Assembly: GCA_002284615.2 (NCBI GenBank)
Contig: MU069567.1
Span: 433,806-457,012 of the forward strand
DNA: 23,207 bases
DNA from: Dunaliella salina
Lineage: Eukaryota; Chlorophyta; Chlorophyceae; Chlamydomonadales; Dunaliellaceae
Reading direction: 5' to 3'
Part shown: piece by piece, positions 9,011 to 18,330 of the stretch
Layout of the letters: the number at the start of each line of letters is the position of its first letter
How positions within the stretch are numbered: the stretch's first letter is position 1
Position numbers and translations under genes: made by a program
Notes under the pieces: model-generated
Told to the model about the DNA's origin: nothing
Databases searched by the model: none
Seen by the model: the letters and a program-made list of their open reading frames with translations, nothing else

Positions 9011-9143
9011 TATTAGCATGACAAGCTTTCCTTTGGACTCATTTATCTAAGGAATCTACGAGTTCTTCTGTGTGTGCTCTTTGTACCTTGCGGGAAACAA
9101 TGAACCATTTTGGCATGGTTCGTCTCTAAGGACTACCTTGAAC

Positions 9144-9385
9144 AGGTGGAAATGGGTCTCAATGCTCTTGGCATGCTCTCCATGAACCTGGATTTCCATG
9201 CCCTTGTCTACCTAGGTTAGATCTAGAATCTCGATTCCAATCTGTGATGAAGGTTCTCTGTTGCAGGTGGAATTGGGTCTCAATTCTCTTGGCATGCTCT
9301 CCATGTACCTGGATGTCCATGCCCTTGTCTACCTAGGTTGGATCGAGAATCTCGATTCCAATCTGTGATGAAGGTCCTCTGTTGC
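9144..9385. repeat. Tandem duplication, 2 x 121 bp
   Basis: The unit starts AGGTGGAAATGGGTCTCAAT (9144) and AGGTGGAATTGGGTCTCAAT (9265) and continues through CTTGGCATGCTCTCCATG, CCATGCCCTTGTCTACCTAG and CTCGATTCCAATCTGTGATG. The second copy is preceded by CTCTGTTGCAG, an acceptor-like sequence. Confidence 0.9.
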
Positions 9386-9490
9386 ATGTGAAACGGAATT
9401 TTGCAGTAACGCCTTGCCTTGTAGCTCAAAGCGACCCTTTTTTGCACGTTTTGTTGCCAGATGCAGGATGTCTCCTCAGAACGAGTGGCC

Positions 9491-9740
9491 ATTGTGCATG
9501 GTCCATTGCAGGCAGTGATGTGTTTGAGAAGTGCGTAAGTGTTGTGCATGGTCCATTGCAGGCAATGATGTGTTTGAGAAGTGCGTAAGTGTTGTGCATG
9601 GTCCATTGCAGGCAGTGATGTGTTTGAGAAGTGCGTAAGTGTTGTGCATGGTCCATTGCAGGCAGTGATGTGTTTGAGAAATGCGTAAGTGTTGTGCATG
9701 GTCCAGTGCAGGCAGTGATGTGTTTGAGAAGTGCGTAAAT
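9491..9740. repeat. Minisatellite, 5 x 50 bp, carrying acceptor- and donor-like motifs
   Basis: Units start near 9491, 9541, 9591, 9641 and 9691. Each holds GGTCCATTGCAG, then GCAGTGATGTGTTTGAGAAG, then TGCGTAAGT. The part from GGCAGTG to GTAAGT resembles bases 9921-9950 of the following exon and its donor. The last unit ends in GTAAAT, as the exon donor does, and stays similar for about 25 further bases. Confidence 0.9.
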
Positions 9741-9876
9741 ATCGCCCCGAGTCTTTGCACACATTTTTCATTGCACATGGGTGCTGAGTATGTACATCCC
9801 TTGTTTTTGCACTGTTTATTGCTTGCAGGATCTGAGTGTGCACACACATTCTTTGCTCATTTCTCATTGTTTACAG

Positions 9877-9945
9877 GTGCAAAGCTCGTCCTCAGAACAT
9901 GTGAATGTGCAGTCCTTCAAAGGCAGTGGTGTGGCCGGGACTCGC
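9877..9945 (+). CDS. Receptor-kinase gene, ectodomain exon
   Basis: Acceptor CATTGTTTACAG; the preferred donor is ACTCGC|GTAAAT, giving 69 bases in phase 0 at both ends. The product reads VQSSSSEHVNVQSFKGSGVA then GTR. Joined to the previous exon it gives DSFQ-VQSSSSEHVNV, a regular alternating beta pattern followed by SFKGSGV, which fits a beta-helix coil of this ectodomain family. The frame stays open beyond the donor (VNITLNPCTSGGC), so a longer exon ending 9976 with donor CTG|GTGGGT is possible. That would add a glycosylation-like NIT and a cysteine, and would leave in phase 1. Confidence 0.65.
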
Positions 9946-10292
9946 GTAAATATCACCTTGAATCCTTGCACGTCTGGTGGGTGTGAATATCAAAATGGAA
10001 AACATGATGCAGATGACTTCGATGCATGTTTTTTAAAAAGCACTCCTGAAAGGTTCCAAAAGGAAACCAGAAGGCACCCTGGAAGGTCTGGAAGGCAAAA
10101 TGGTGAACGCACCCCTTGCTGAAGCACATCCTTTGCATTCCATGCGAATACGGCAATCGATGCCAAACAAATCCTTCGCAGGTGAAGATCTGCTCGCTGA
10201 TTTAAGAATACTAATGGTTGCAAATCCGTTGCATTTCTGGAAATCCCTGTCATGCCACACAGCCAAGAATCTCGCGTGACAGCCCATCAAGC

Positions 10293-10372
10293 CCATTCTA
10301 CCTCAGAGCTGCCACAGGAAGGTCGAGCCTTTCCATTCTACCTCAGAGCTGCCACAGGAAGGTCGAGCCTTT
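10293..10372. repeat. Tandem duplication, 2 x 40 bp
   Basis: CATTCTACCTCAGAGCTGCC followed by ACAGGAAGGTCGAGCCTTT occurs twice with no or very few differences, so the duplication is recent. Each copy contains CTGCCACAG, an acceptor-like sequence. Confidence 0.95.
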
Positions 10373-12232
10373 TCTCCGCACCATTTCTCACAGATGTTGG
10401 CCAAACCTGTTCTAATTATGTCAAGCTCAGATATCAAAGAAAGGGAAGCCACAGAGCCATTTCCATGCGGCTCTTTGTTGTGCCTGATACGTATCATTGT
10501 TGAGACAGTGGCTCGGACAGGGCTCTGACAGAAGCGCAAGTGTTTTGCTGGCTGGGGGACCTGTCCTTCTTGCACATAGCTTCTGCAATGGTGTGGTTTT
10601 ATTTCATCACAAGCAAACATTAGAAATTTGTGACATATAATATCACAGGATCAAAGGTAGAGCGCGAGCTTGGCTTTTAATTAAGAAGGGGTCTCCCAAC
10701 CCTTGATTAGTAGGGGTCCACCAAAGGGTGTATCGCAGCGCCTGTTCTGGGAAATTGCATTCTAGAACTTTTTGGAGCCTCCCTGACCCTGCCTCCCCCG
10801 GAATGTTCATGCAGTTCTTTTCTATGATAATATAGACATAACTCAGCATGAAATGCCGTGGAAAAGCCAGCTCAGTGCGTGCGTGGGTGCACAATGGTAA
10901 TGGTCCAAAATTCCCCGAGCGTCATTGAGTCTGTTTGAACTCATGGAGCAATCCCTATTGGTTCTGTAGTTGTCTTAATTATGCAGAATTAATCCACATC
11001 AAAAGAAGGCTGATTGTAAATTTTGCAGCGAATTTTTTCTGGTTTTCTCAGACCTTGTGCCAAACTTGATTTGTTACAGATCAGCTTTTGCCAGCTGTCA
11101 TTGTTTTGTTTTGGAATCCATTGACGTAAGTGGTCAATTGAGATCAGAGGTCCAAACACCTGTGACACCCCTACCTGGGTTCGCAAACTGAAAGTTTCTC
11201 AACTTCTCTGGGCTCTATAGCTTTTACAGAAGTCTTCTGTGACCTCACAAGCGCCACAGCAAATGTGAATCTTGAACCCATATAAAATACTGCTGGAAAA
11301 TTAAATGATGCAAGTGTGTAGTTACAAGCACATCCTGGCTGTGACCCTGGATACAACAGGAGGGCCAAAATTTTCTACATGGAGTACGTACACAACCCTG
11401 AAGACTTGTCGCGTGTGGTGTATAATTATTTCAATATTAATGTCCAAACTAGTTGTATAAGCGGTTTCAATTAGCAGGTCCCCTACATCACTAGGGCGAA
11501 GAAAGACATAAACAATGAAATGAAAGTTAATGAGACCCTCAAGTTTAGAATGATCAGAGAATTATGAGTTACACACAAATGATAATTTGTTAAGTGCATT
11601 AAAGCGCCATTGAGTGAAGTCTCAGATCTGTGTCACTTAGATGATTGGGACATCTCAGTTAGCACCTTCTAAACTCATGGTAGTTTAGTTACAAAAAGGG
11701 CAGAGATGATGCAAGAGGCCAAGCACGCTCATGCTTGTAAGATCTCCTGCAGCAAAACCAAGAAGCTGGCGTTGCGGCTTGTGCAGGATTTCTAGGAGGT
11801 CACATCGATTCTCACAGCTTGAAAATCATGCATATGAATTGGTATACACCACAGTTCCTAGGAAAAGCACTAGTAGTTAATGTCATGTGATAGAATTTAC
11901 AGTAAATATTCATAGCATTGGTATTACAGGGCTGCAAATCTATCCCAAGAATTAAGATATCTGACCCCAAAATTTCATGGTAGGTGTACTACCCTGAAAA
12001 AAAAAAAGGCCTCCATAAGTTGGAAAAAGAAGTTGGGAATTCCTTGCTTAAAAACTCTTTGAATAACGTCAAATCCCATTTTCACAAGAAAAGAGGGGTC
12101 ACTGTCTGGTTTTACTTGTGTTTGCCGTGTCCATGTTAATATTCCGTAGCTGCAGTCCAATCCTCTTCTGCGAAGTTGATGCCTAACTCAAACAGCTGGC
12201 AGGCGTGTTGGCCTTGGTGTCCACGAGCTTCT

Positions 12233-13200
12233 CTACTGTTTCTTCTCAGCTGGTTTTCTTAAGCTGTGCTTGTGCATGCCCATAATCACCCCCACTGCGC
12301 TTAGAAGCTGCTGAAGTGACGCGTGCAATATTTGGCTGTGGGCTTTGGCTGACAAAAAGCTGTGCAAAAATGGGGCCTGATGAACCTTAAACCCATGGAA
12401 ATGTCGAGGGTCATCAGATGGGCCAACTCTTTTGGTGTGCACGTTGACTACAAGGGGTATTTGAGCTTTTGAGCAATTATTAAAGTTGTAAATTTTCGTA
12501 GCAAAACTTTTCTTTGTCAAGATCTGAAGGCTGTGCTTGCCTGTCGTGGTAATTCATTTGCTTTGAGACCATGGCTAGCCCTGCCATGGTCTTGGTCGGA
12601 TTCCCATGTCTAGCTCGTGCAAGCCGGCGATGGCTGAGTCCATGCGCAGAGCAGGGCAGTCCACCTTTTGGTGAAAGAAACCTCATCTTTGATGATGTGG
12701 ATGGCCAGCATGTAGTGCACCTGCTCCACCTGGACTGGGCACACAAGGAAGGATCCGATCCACACTCCTTGGCTCTTTTTGGTGGTGTCATGCTGCTGCC
12801 CGACTGAGGCCTGCTCTCCTTCTCTCGCACGTGGCACACAGCCCCTTGTGGCTGCAGCTTTGCCAAGGTTCAGGACTTTAAAGGGTTGTTAGGACTGAGA
12901 GAGGCTACCTGCAATCCTTGCATTCCAGCAAAAACACCCTACTGTACCCAGTTGGCCATCCCAGGGGTTGACTTGCCTTCTTCAGCTTGGCCAAGAGGTC
13001 ATGGGCTTCAGAGCCCCCCCCCCCCCCCCCTTGCTCCCCCTTGCATGCTTCTGCTTCCCATCATCATTAAGCACCATCGGCTCCTGCCTCAAGAGCTTGA
13101 CGAGAGTCAAAGTTCTTATGCTCCTCCTACCCGTGAGGACGGACATTCCCTCGCAGTTTTGGCAATTTTGACCAGGAATTTATTCATAACATTTTATTTA
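12233..13200 (-). pseudogene. Possible minus-strand coding relic inside the intron (unassigned)
   Basis: Several adjacent minus-strand frames are open and look protein-like, but in different frames. One at 12233-12520 includes IPLVVNVHTKRVGPSDDPRH and FHGFKVHQAPFLHSFLSAKA. One at 12610-12837 includes GVWIGSFLVCPVQVEQVHYM. One near 13064-13180 includes LTGRRSIRTLTLVKLLRQEP. A poly-C run at 13014-13030 (poly-G on this strand) separates two of them. A plus-strand frame over 12571-12807 is also open. The pattern fits either a decayed gene with frameshifts, an intron-containing gene nested on the opposite strand, or chance in GC-richer DNA. No family was recognised. Confidence 0.25.
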
Positions 13201-13480
13201 CAGGTACATAGCATTACAGTTATGTAATGCCAGATATTGAACGCCTGCCCCTTATTATGCTGTGCAATCCCTTATCTGTAGAGGTGGCCAACTCCATGCC
13301 CGTAATATACGTGGATATTCCACATCTGGGTACATGGATATTCCACATCTGCAAAAAAGTGGAAATGGAAATGGCTTGCTTGTACAGAATCTGGCAACCC
13401 TACCCAGCCACCCACCTTCTAGCAAGATGGGTTTAAAACTTAAAATAGAAATTGTCTAATTTGAAATGCACTCCTTGCAG

Positions 13481-13603
13481 CTGAGTGCCAACGCCATGAA
13501 GCACGTGCAGCAGATGAGACTCTTAGTCCGTCTGGGGGGGATCCTAGGAGTGATCAAGAAGGGGACAGCAGTCGGGCTGGAGTGTTGGGGCCTGCAATTG
13601 CAG
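13481..13603 (+). CDS. Receptor-kinase gene, ectodomain exon
   Basis: Acceptor CACTCCTTGCAG and donor TTGCAG|GTGCGT bound 123 bases, 41 codons, phase 0 at both ends. It reads LSANAMKHVQQMRLLVRLGG, ILGVIKKGTAVGLECWGLQL, then Q. The first half is a helix-like segment, as in the S..ELL.AL stretch that precedes each beta-helix in algal kinase ectodomains; the second half alternates hydrophobics (TAVGLECWGLQLQ). The donor hexamer is the same as at 3406. It joins in phase to 9945. Family assignment comes from the context more than from this exon alone. Confidence 0.6.
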
Positions 13604-13760
13604 GTGCGTAGGCTAGGATCTGCTATGCACCTGCCTATCTTGTCTCTCTCCAAATCAGCGTGACGGTGGTATACGGGACTTGGGACTACCTGCCGTGTTT
13701 TGAAAGACAAGGTTGATGTGGTGTGAAGGACACAAGGGAAAGTCTGCTATTTGATGAGGA

Positions 13761-13956
13761 GTCTGTTGTGTGATGAAAGTTATGGATTGTGATGCTGTGT
13801 TACATATGACGATGATGGTGGTGATGATGAGAGTGCTGTGTGGTTAAAGAGTCTGCTGTGTGATGAAAGTTATGGATTGTGATGCTGTGTTACATATGAC
13901 GATGATGGTGGTGATGATGAGAGTGCTGTGTGGTTAAAGAGTCTGCTGTGTGATGA
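13761..13956. repeat. Tandem duplication, 2.2 x 90 bp, GATGATGGTGGTGATGATGA-rich
   Basis: GTCTGTTGTGTGATGAAAGT at 13761 and GTCTGCTGTGTGATGAAAGT at 13851 start near-identical 90 bp units, with a third partial unit at 13941. The near identity points to a recent duplication or a collapsed longer array. Confidence 0.95.
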
Positions 13957-14206
13957 CAGGGCTAGTCACCATTGAGCGCTTAGTGCCCTGTATCCCACCA
14001 TAACTAGTGAAAGGACCTTTCCTTGTACACATGTCCTATGACCTGCGCAAACTTTTCTTTTTCTATTCCGCACCACCAAGCATACAGTTCTGCTCAGTGC
14101 TTTCTGTTCTGTTTTGTTTCACCAAGCATCCAGCTTTACTCAGTGCTTTCTAGTTCTGTCCCACCAAGCCTCCAATTCTATTCCAATTCTATTCAGTGCT
14201 TTCTAT

Positions 14207-14254
14207 CCCACAATGCATCCCACAATGCATCCCACAATGCATCCCACAATGCTT
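14207..14254. repeat. Tandem repeat, 4 x 12 bp (CCCACAATGCAT)
   Basis: Three perfect units and one ending in GCTT. Located in the 13604-14801 intron. Confidence 0.95.
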
Positions 14255-14801
14255 GTCGTTACTAGCAGGTATCCCCCACCCATGCATTGCGGAAAGGCTT
14301 TTTCCTCAATAGATGCCTTTCCACCACATGCAATCTTTCACTTAAGTTTCCTCATGCTATCCTCCAATTTGCACAGCACTGCCTTGGTCTCAAAAGTGCA
14401 AACGGGCTTGGTCTGGTTGCTTGTGTCTGGCTTCATTTATTTTGTTGCGTTCATTTTGTTGCATCTGTGACCTCAAAAGTCCATTGTTGTCCTGCTAGCA
14501 TGCATCTGCTACTTTGATGAGGGCACCAATGCTTCCCACTGGCAATAAGGGGCACCGTTAATTCATAGCCATAAAGTCAGGGGATAAGCTTTTAAGTGGA
14601 ACAAGTAGCCAACAGCCAACAGCATGCAGATGCTATTTTCCTCCATGCGTACAGCATATTGGTGTGTATACATTAACACAGCTTTGCAATTGTGGTGCAC
14701 CTACCAATTGTAATATTTACATCCCTGCTCACATTATAAACATGCCTGATATTGCGGTGGCCTGAAATGTGCAGACCCACTTGTCTTTGTTCACTGCTTA
14801 G

Positions 14802-14879
14802 CTGATGAGAATTTGTGAGGAAACTGCTCCAATGTCCTTGATACTGGAATCCATTGCTATGATGCACAAGCCGAAAACA
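14802..14879 (+). CDS. Receptor-kinase gene, candidate exon (weak)
   Basis: The acceptor CTTTGTTCACTGCTTAG has a fair pyrimidine tract. In phase 0, which matches 13603, the next 26 codons read LMRICEETAPMSLILESIAM then MHKPKT. The donor could be ACA|GTGCGT at 14880, the hexamer used twice elsewhere in the gene, although the base before it is not G. The frame stays open to a stop at about 14958. Another plus frame (14813-15048, with C-rich NCSNVLDTGIHCYDAQ) and two minus frames are open over the same bases, so the choice is uncertain. A phase-0 end does not join directly to the phase-1 start at 15998, so an exon would still be missing. Confidence 0.3.
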
Positions 14880-15219
14880 GTGCGTGCACTTGCAGTATCC
14901 TTAGTGTGCCTTGGAGGAGCAAACATGAATCCCAAATACTGCTTGACATCCCTTGCATGAGCATGTTTGGAATAAATGCTTTTGGGACGCTCACAGAAAA
15001 ACAATGTTCATCAAATTGGCAGCAGGCTTTGGCCCCACCCATGTAATGGTGCACATCTGATTGAGCATCCACTTCACAGAGTGCGCTTTATAAAGCAGGG
15101 CTGCTCCTAAAAGCAGACGGGATGTAAATGAAGCCGGAAAGGTGCCATTCTACTGGTCTGATGGCTTCCTTCACATTTGCACAGGGCCCTGTCCCGGGAC
15201 CAAGGGCTCTCAAATGCGT
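14880..15219. other. Stretch with conflicting open frames
   Basis: Plus frame 14880-15048 reads ACTCSILSVPWRSKHESQ and further to QQALAPPM before a stop. Minus frames open over 14798-15004 and 14857-15072 also look protein-like (for instance DVKQYLGFMFAPPRH). A TTTATAAAGC motif lies at about 15087. One of these may be an exon, but the sequence alone does not decide. Confidence 0.3.
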
Positions 15220-16030
15220 CTGCAAAATTGTTGCATACCCACTACACAGAGTGCTTTCGGTCTTGGTGGCCCTGTCTACCTTCTGCATAATTGGAACAAC
15301 GCATGCGCCTGTTGCATGTAGTGCCTGGGGGTGTGGTGGTCCCGTTGGCCTTCTCCTTTGTTTATACCATTGCATATGCATGGTGCACGCATTGGCTTTG
15401 GGCGTGGTTGTGGTGGTCTTGTCCGCCTTCTGCATTATTTGTCATTGCATATGCCTACTGCATGTATTGCCTGTGGGTGTGGTGGTCCTGCAGGCCTTCT
15501 GCTTCGTTTATCATTGCATATGCGCACCGTGGTGGCTTTGGGCATGATCGTCCTGTTGTCCTATCGTGCAATAGTCCCGCATACTATTTATTGTTTGGGT
15601 TGGCCAATTATGTTGTATTTTCCCAGTATTTTCCTGCCCAAAAGCTGATATTTGTGGCATATTTATATGGAATTGGCCGACCCTACTTGTTGTTGTATAT
15701 GCCCACTGCACGTAGTGCCTTGGGGTGTGGTGGTCCCGTTGGCCTTCTCCTTTGTTTAAACCATTGCATATGCGTACTGCACGCGTGGCTTTGGACGCGG
15801 TCGTGATGGTCTTGTCTGCCTCTGCATAATTTGTCATCGCATATGTGCACTGCGCGTGGTGCCTGTGGGTGTGGTGGTCCTGTGGGCCCTCTGCTTCGTT
15901 GATCATTGCATACGTGCATTGCACGCAGGAGCTTTGCGCAGGGTCGTCCTGTCAGCCTTCTGCACAATTCATTGTTGCGTATGCCCACTGCATGCAGTGC
16001 CTGTGGGTGTGGTGGTCCTGTCAGCCTTGG
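15220..16030 (+). repeat. Array of about 69 bp units amplified from the start of the transmembrane exon
   Basis: About ten units recur at about 15250, 15319, 15390, 15458, 15525, 15703, 15777, 15848, 15917 and 15986. Two types alternate: one with TGCCTGTGGGTGTGGTGGTC, the other with TGGCTTTGGGCGTGGTTGTG. Both are preceded by CATTGCATATGC..ACTGCA and followed by GCCTTCTGC. The last unit is the acceptor and first 45 or so bases of the membrane exon itself. A stretch at about 15560-15690 interrupts the array. Long open plus frames across it encode hydrophobic repeats such as GVVVLQAF and are consequences of the array. Confidence 0.9.
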
Positions 16031-16326
16031 GCGTGCTAGCGCTACTCTTGGTTCGCCGCCGACGCGGCCATGGTGGCGCTTTTACCAACAAGAGCAGTTC
16101 CGGGGACCTCACCAAGAGTGAGAAGTACGCAGTTGCAGTTCAGCCCAGCCCGTACCACACATGCAGCATCCGCCATGAGACCTCAGCAAACGGGAACAGG
16201 AGCAGACATGCCAAGTCCCGGTCCCAAGGAGCTGCTTTAGAGGTGAACAAGGCGTATTCTGTCGACAACATGGAGCTGGAAGACATGGAGGGAAATGATG
16301 TCCCTGAGAGCGCCTTGCAGATTGAG
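15998..16326 (+). CDS. Receptor-kinase gene, transmembrane and juxtamembrane exon
   Basis: Acceptor CACTGCATGCAG precedes 15998; entry is in phase 1. The first residues PVGVVVLSALGVLALLLV form a single membrane helix, followed at once by RRRRGHGG, a stop-transfer signal that puts the following sequence in the cytosol. Then comes a polar region with KSSSGDLTKSEK, RSRHAKSRSQG and an acidic MELEDMEGNDVPE. I prefer the donor ATTGAG|GTGGGG at 16327, phase 0. GAG|GTGAAC at 16243, also phase 0, would shorten the product by 28 residues. The open frame runs on to a stop at about 16416, so a soluble-tail or terminal-exon form is conceivable. The exon's own start is the last unit of the array upstream. 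Confidence 0.65.
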
Positions 16327-16520
16327 GTGGGGAGGCACTTGCCTGACACAACATTAGCGAAGAAAGAAAAGACTACCATGCAAACTTGTACTCAACCCGC
16401 ACCAGAGAAAAAATGATCGATTTTGCAACCATGCTGTCACCATGTGCACCTAAAGAGTTATTTGCACATTTACACATCAACCATGCAGGGAATTCGTCCC
16501 TCTTTGCATTAAAAAAGCTG

Positions 16521-16808
16521 AGTGGGCATTAATTCAGAGGGCAAGCAAGTGCAATTTACTCACTGCTCACTTCAAAGGATTTGTTCCCTTTTGCATCACT
16601 AAAGAAGCAGAGTGGGCGTTATTCAGAGGCAAGCAAGTGCAACCCACGCACTGCTCACTTCAAATGAATTGTTCCCCTCTGCATCACTAAAGAAGCTGAT
16701 TGGGCGTTATTCAGAGGCAAGCAAGTGCAATCCATCCACTGCTCACTTCAGAGTGGGCATCAATTCAGAGGGCAAGCAAGTGCAATCCACTCACTGTTCA
16801 CTTCAAAG
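16521..16808. repeat. Minisatellite, about four units of 88-90 bp, one internally deleted
   Basis: AGTGGGCATTAATTCAGAGG starts units near 16521, 16611, 16699 and 16752. Each continues with GCAAGCAAGTGCAA and CACTGCTCACTTCA, and the first two with TTTGCATCACTAAAGAAGC-type sequence. The third unit lacks about 35 bases. Confidence 0.9.
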
Positions 16809-16924
16809 CATTCCAACCACACCCTTGCCTTCTAACCAATTCTCCTTCCATCCTTCACTCGTCATTGCTGCTGTCCTCCTCAGTGCTTCCCTCCCTACTG
16901 CTGCTGGTGCTTTGTGCCAACACT

Positions 16925-16944
16925 GCCGCTGCTGCTGCCGCTGC

Positions 16945-16979
<35 letters not shown>

Positions 16980-16990
16980 CTGCTGCTTGC
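16925..16990. repeat. (CTG)n trinucleotide repeat
   Basis: CCGCTGCTGCTGCCGCTGCT and so on, with single CTACTG and CCG interruptions. It gives homopolymer Ala, Leu, Cys or Ser frames on both strands that should not be read as genes. Confidence 0.95.
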
Positions 16991-18128
16991 ATGGCAGCTT
17001 GGCTCAGCAGTTGAGCCAGCTTGCTCCTCTGCTGATGAAAAAAAGGAGCAGCAGTGGAGGAGGCTGCTGTGGGTGGCACTACTGGCAGAGGGGGGTGGGA
17101 CATGGGGTAGGGTGGGGGCGATACTGACCACCTTATGCTGCCCCGCAGACGATTAAGTCTGCAAACGTGCACAACCACGCACCTTGAATAAATGAATGTA
17201 TGTGTGTGTGTATTTATGTATACATTTTACTGGTGTACAGTCACCGTGCAGGGCTAAAAACGTCATTTATGCGCAGTGATGCAAAGTTTGCGCAGTATGC
17301 AGGCCAGATGGCTGCGTGCATTTATGGAAAGTTCCCCTTCTAGCAAGCTAGAAACTGACTGCGCGTTCCAGGCAGGCAGATTTGCTATGGTCTACATCGC
17401 AATGGCGGATTCGCCAGGCATTTCTGCAAGGATAGCTTTGCCAGATTTTGTGCTGCGCAAGCTGAGAGCGCATTCTGGTCATTGTTGCTCTTAGTGGAGG
17501 TTGGGGTTTGGGCTGCAGCTGTGAGTATCCTTCCTCCTGTGGATACATGCAAAGATTTCTGGTGAGGCCTCTAGCTCTCCAGTTAGAGGACCTTCCCCTA
17601 ATGCACGCGGCCTTTGGCTTGCGTAGGCTTTTTTTTTTCTTTTGCATGCAAAGAGCCCTCCCAAAAGTGAGTAACCATGCATTTGTGGTCCGCGTTGCTT
17701 TTGTTGCTCGGCCATGTGTTCCCTCCAACCTCGTCAATCAATCAATGTGGCCCGACCAGTTGGTGCAGCCCCAAGCACTTTGGCCCATCTTGACGACCAG
17801 TCTCTTTGTCTCTCTTGTCAAGATAGCCTCGGAGGAGTCCTTCCTTGCAGTCAAGTTGCGAAATTGGCCACAGGGACCTCACGCATTCTGCTGCTTTCGG
17901 GCTTCATGAATTTCAAACATTAGGCTCTCTCCCCCCCCCCCCTCAACCGACCCTCTGCAGCTTCACTGAATAAAGTCATGGTCAAGGTCACAGATTTGGC
18001 CCTCCTTAATCCAAGCCTTGGTGTGGGATCGAAGGCATTGGTTATGTTAAAATTTTAATCATGGCCCAGTCAACGCAGGCATGGGTTGGGCCCTTTGCAC
18101 TTGGCTCAGTCAACATTGTCAAGGTGAA

Positions 18129-18330
18129 GTTGCAGGCCCCCTAAAAAGGATTAAGTGGCGGTTGATATTGCAGGCCTTCTAAGAGGGACCAGGTGATGGG
18201 TGATGTTACAGGCCCTAAAAAGGGTTAGATGATGGGTGATGTTGCAGGCCCTCTCATAAGGATTAGATGATGGGTGATGTTGCAGGCCCTCTCATAAGGA
18301 TTAGATGATAGGTGATGTTGCAGGCCTTCA
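18129..18330. repeat. Minisatellite, six units of 37-38 bp containing TTGCAGGCC
   Basis: GTTGCAGGCCCTCTCATAAG followed by GATTAGATGATGGGTGAT recurs, with motif starts near 18129, 18167, 18204, 18241, 18279 and 18317. Each unit carries TGATGTTGCAG, which looks like a 3' splice site. GTGATGTTGCA also occurs at 18373-18384, just after the array. Confidence 0.9.

Larger units (their letters stand above)
8103..9876 (+). other. Intron, 1.8 kb, GC-AG type
   Basis: Begins GCAAGT and ends TTGTTTACAG. It contains the 449 bp TIR element at 8562-9010, a 121 bp duplication and a 50 bp minisatellite. Nothing recognised at 8150-8559. Confidence 0.65.
9946..13480 (+). other. Intron region, 3.5 kb, may hide one further exon
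   Basis: Phase 0 at both ends, so it can be removed whole. If the previous exon ends at 9976 instead, a stretch from 10391 (acceptor TTTCTCACAG) that reads DVGQTCSNYVKLRYQRKGSH would be in phase, but I found no good donor for it. A 40 bp duplication lies at 10293-10372, and 10500-12200 shows no feature I can support. A minus-strand coding-like block lies at 12233-13200. Confidence 0.5.
13604..14801 (+). other. Intron, 1.2 kb
   Basis: Donor GTGCGT; the proposed acceptor is TTCACTGCTTAG. It holds a 90 bp duplication, a 12 bp repeat and TTCTGTTCTG/CACCAAGC(A/C)TCCA-type repeats at 14080-14200. No exon with two good splice sites was seen. Confidence 0.45.

Noticed and set aside
9280..9867. 195-codon minus frame with a repeated HHCLQWTMHNTYA-like peptide
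   Set aside because: It is the reverse translation of the 50 bp minisatellite.
15128..15924. Long plus and minus frames that could be taken for a multi-pass membrane protein
   Set aside because: The frames exist because the 69 bp repeat unit has a length near a multiple of three; the hydrophobic peptides repeat with the array.
16855..17178. Ala-, Leu- or Ser-homopolymer proteins on both strands
   Set aside because: They come from the CTG trinucleotide tract.
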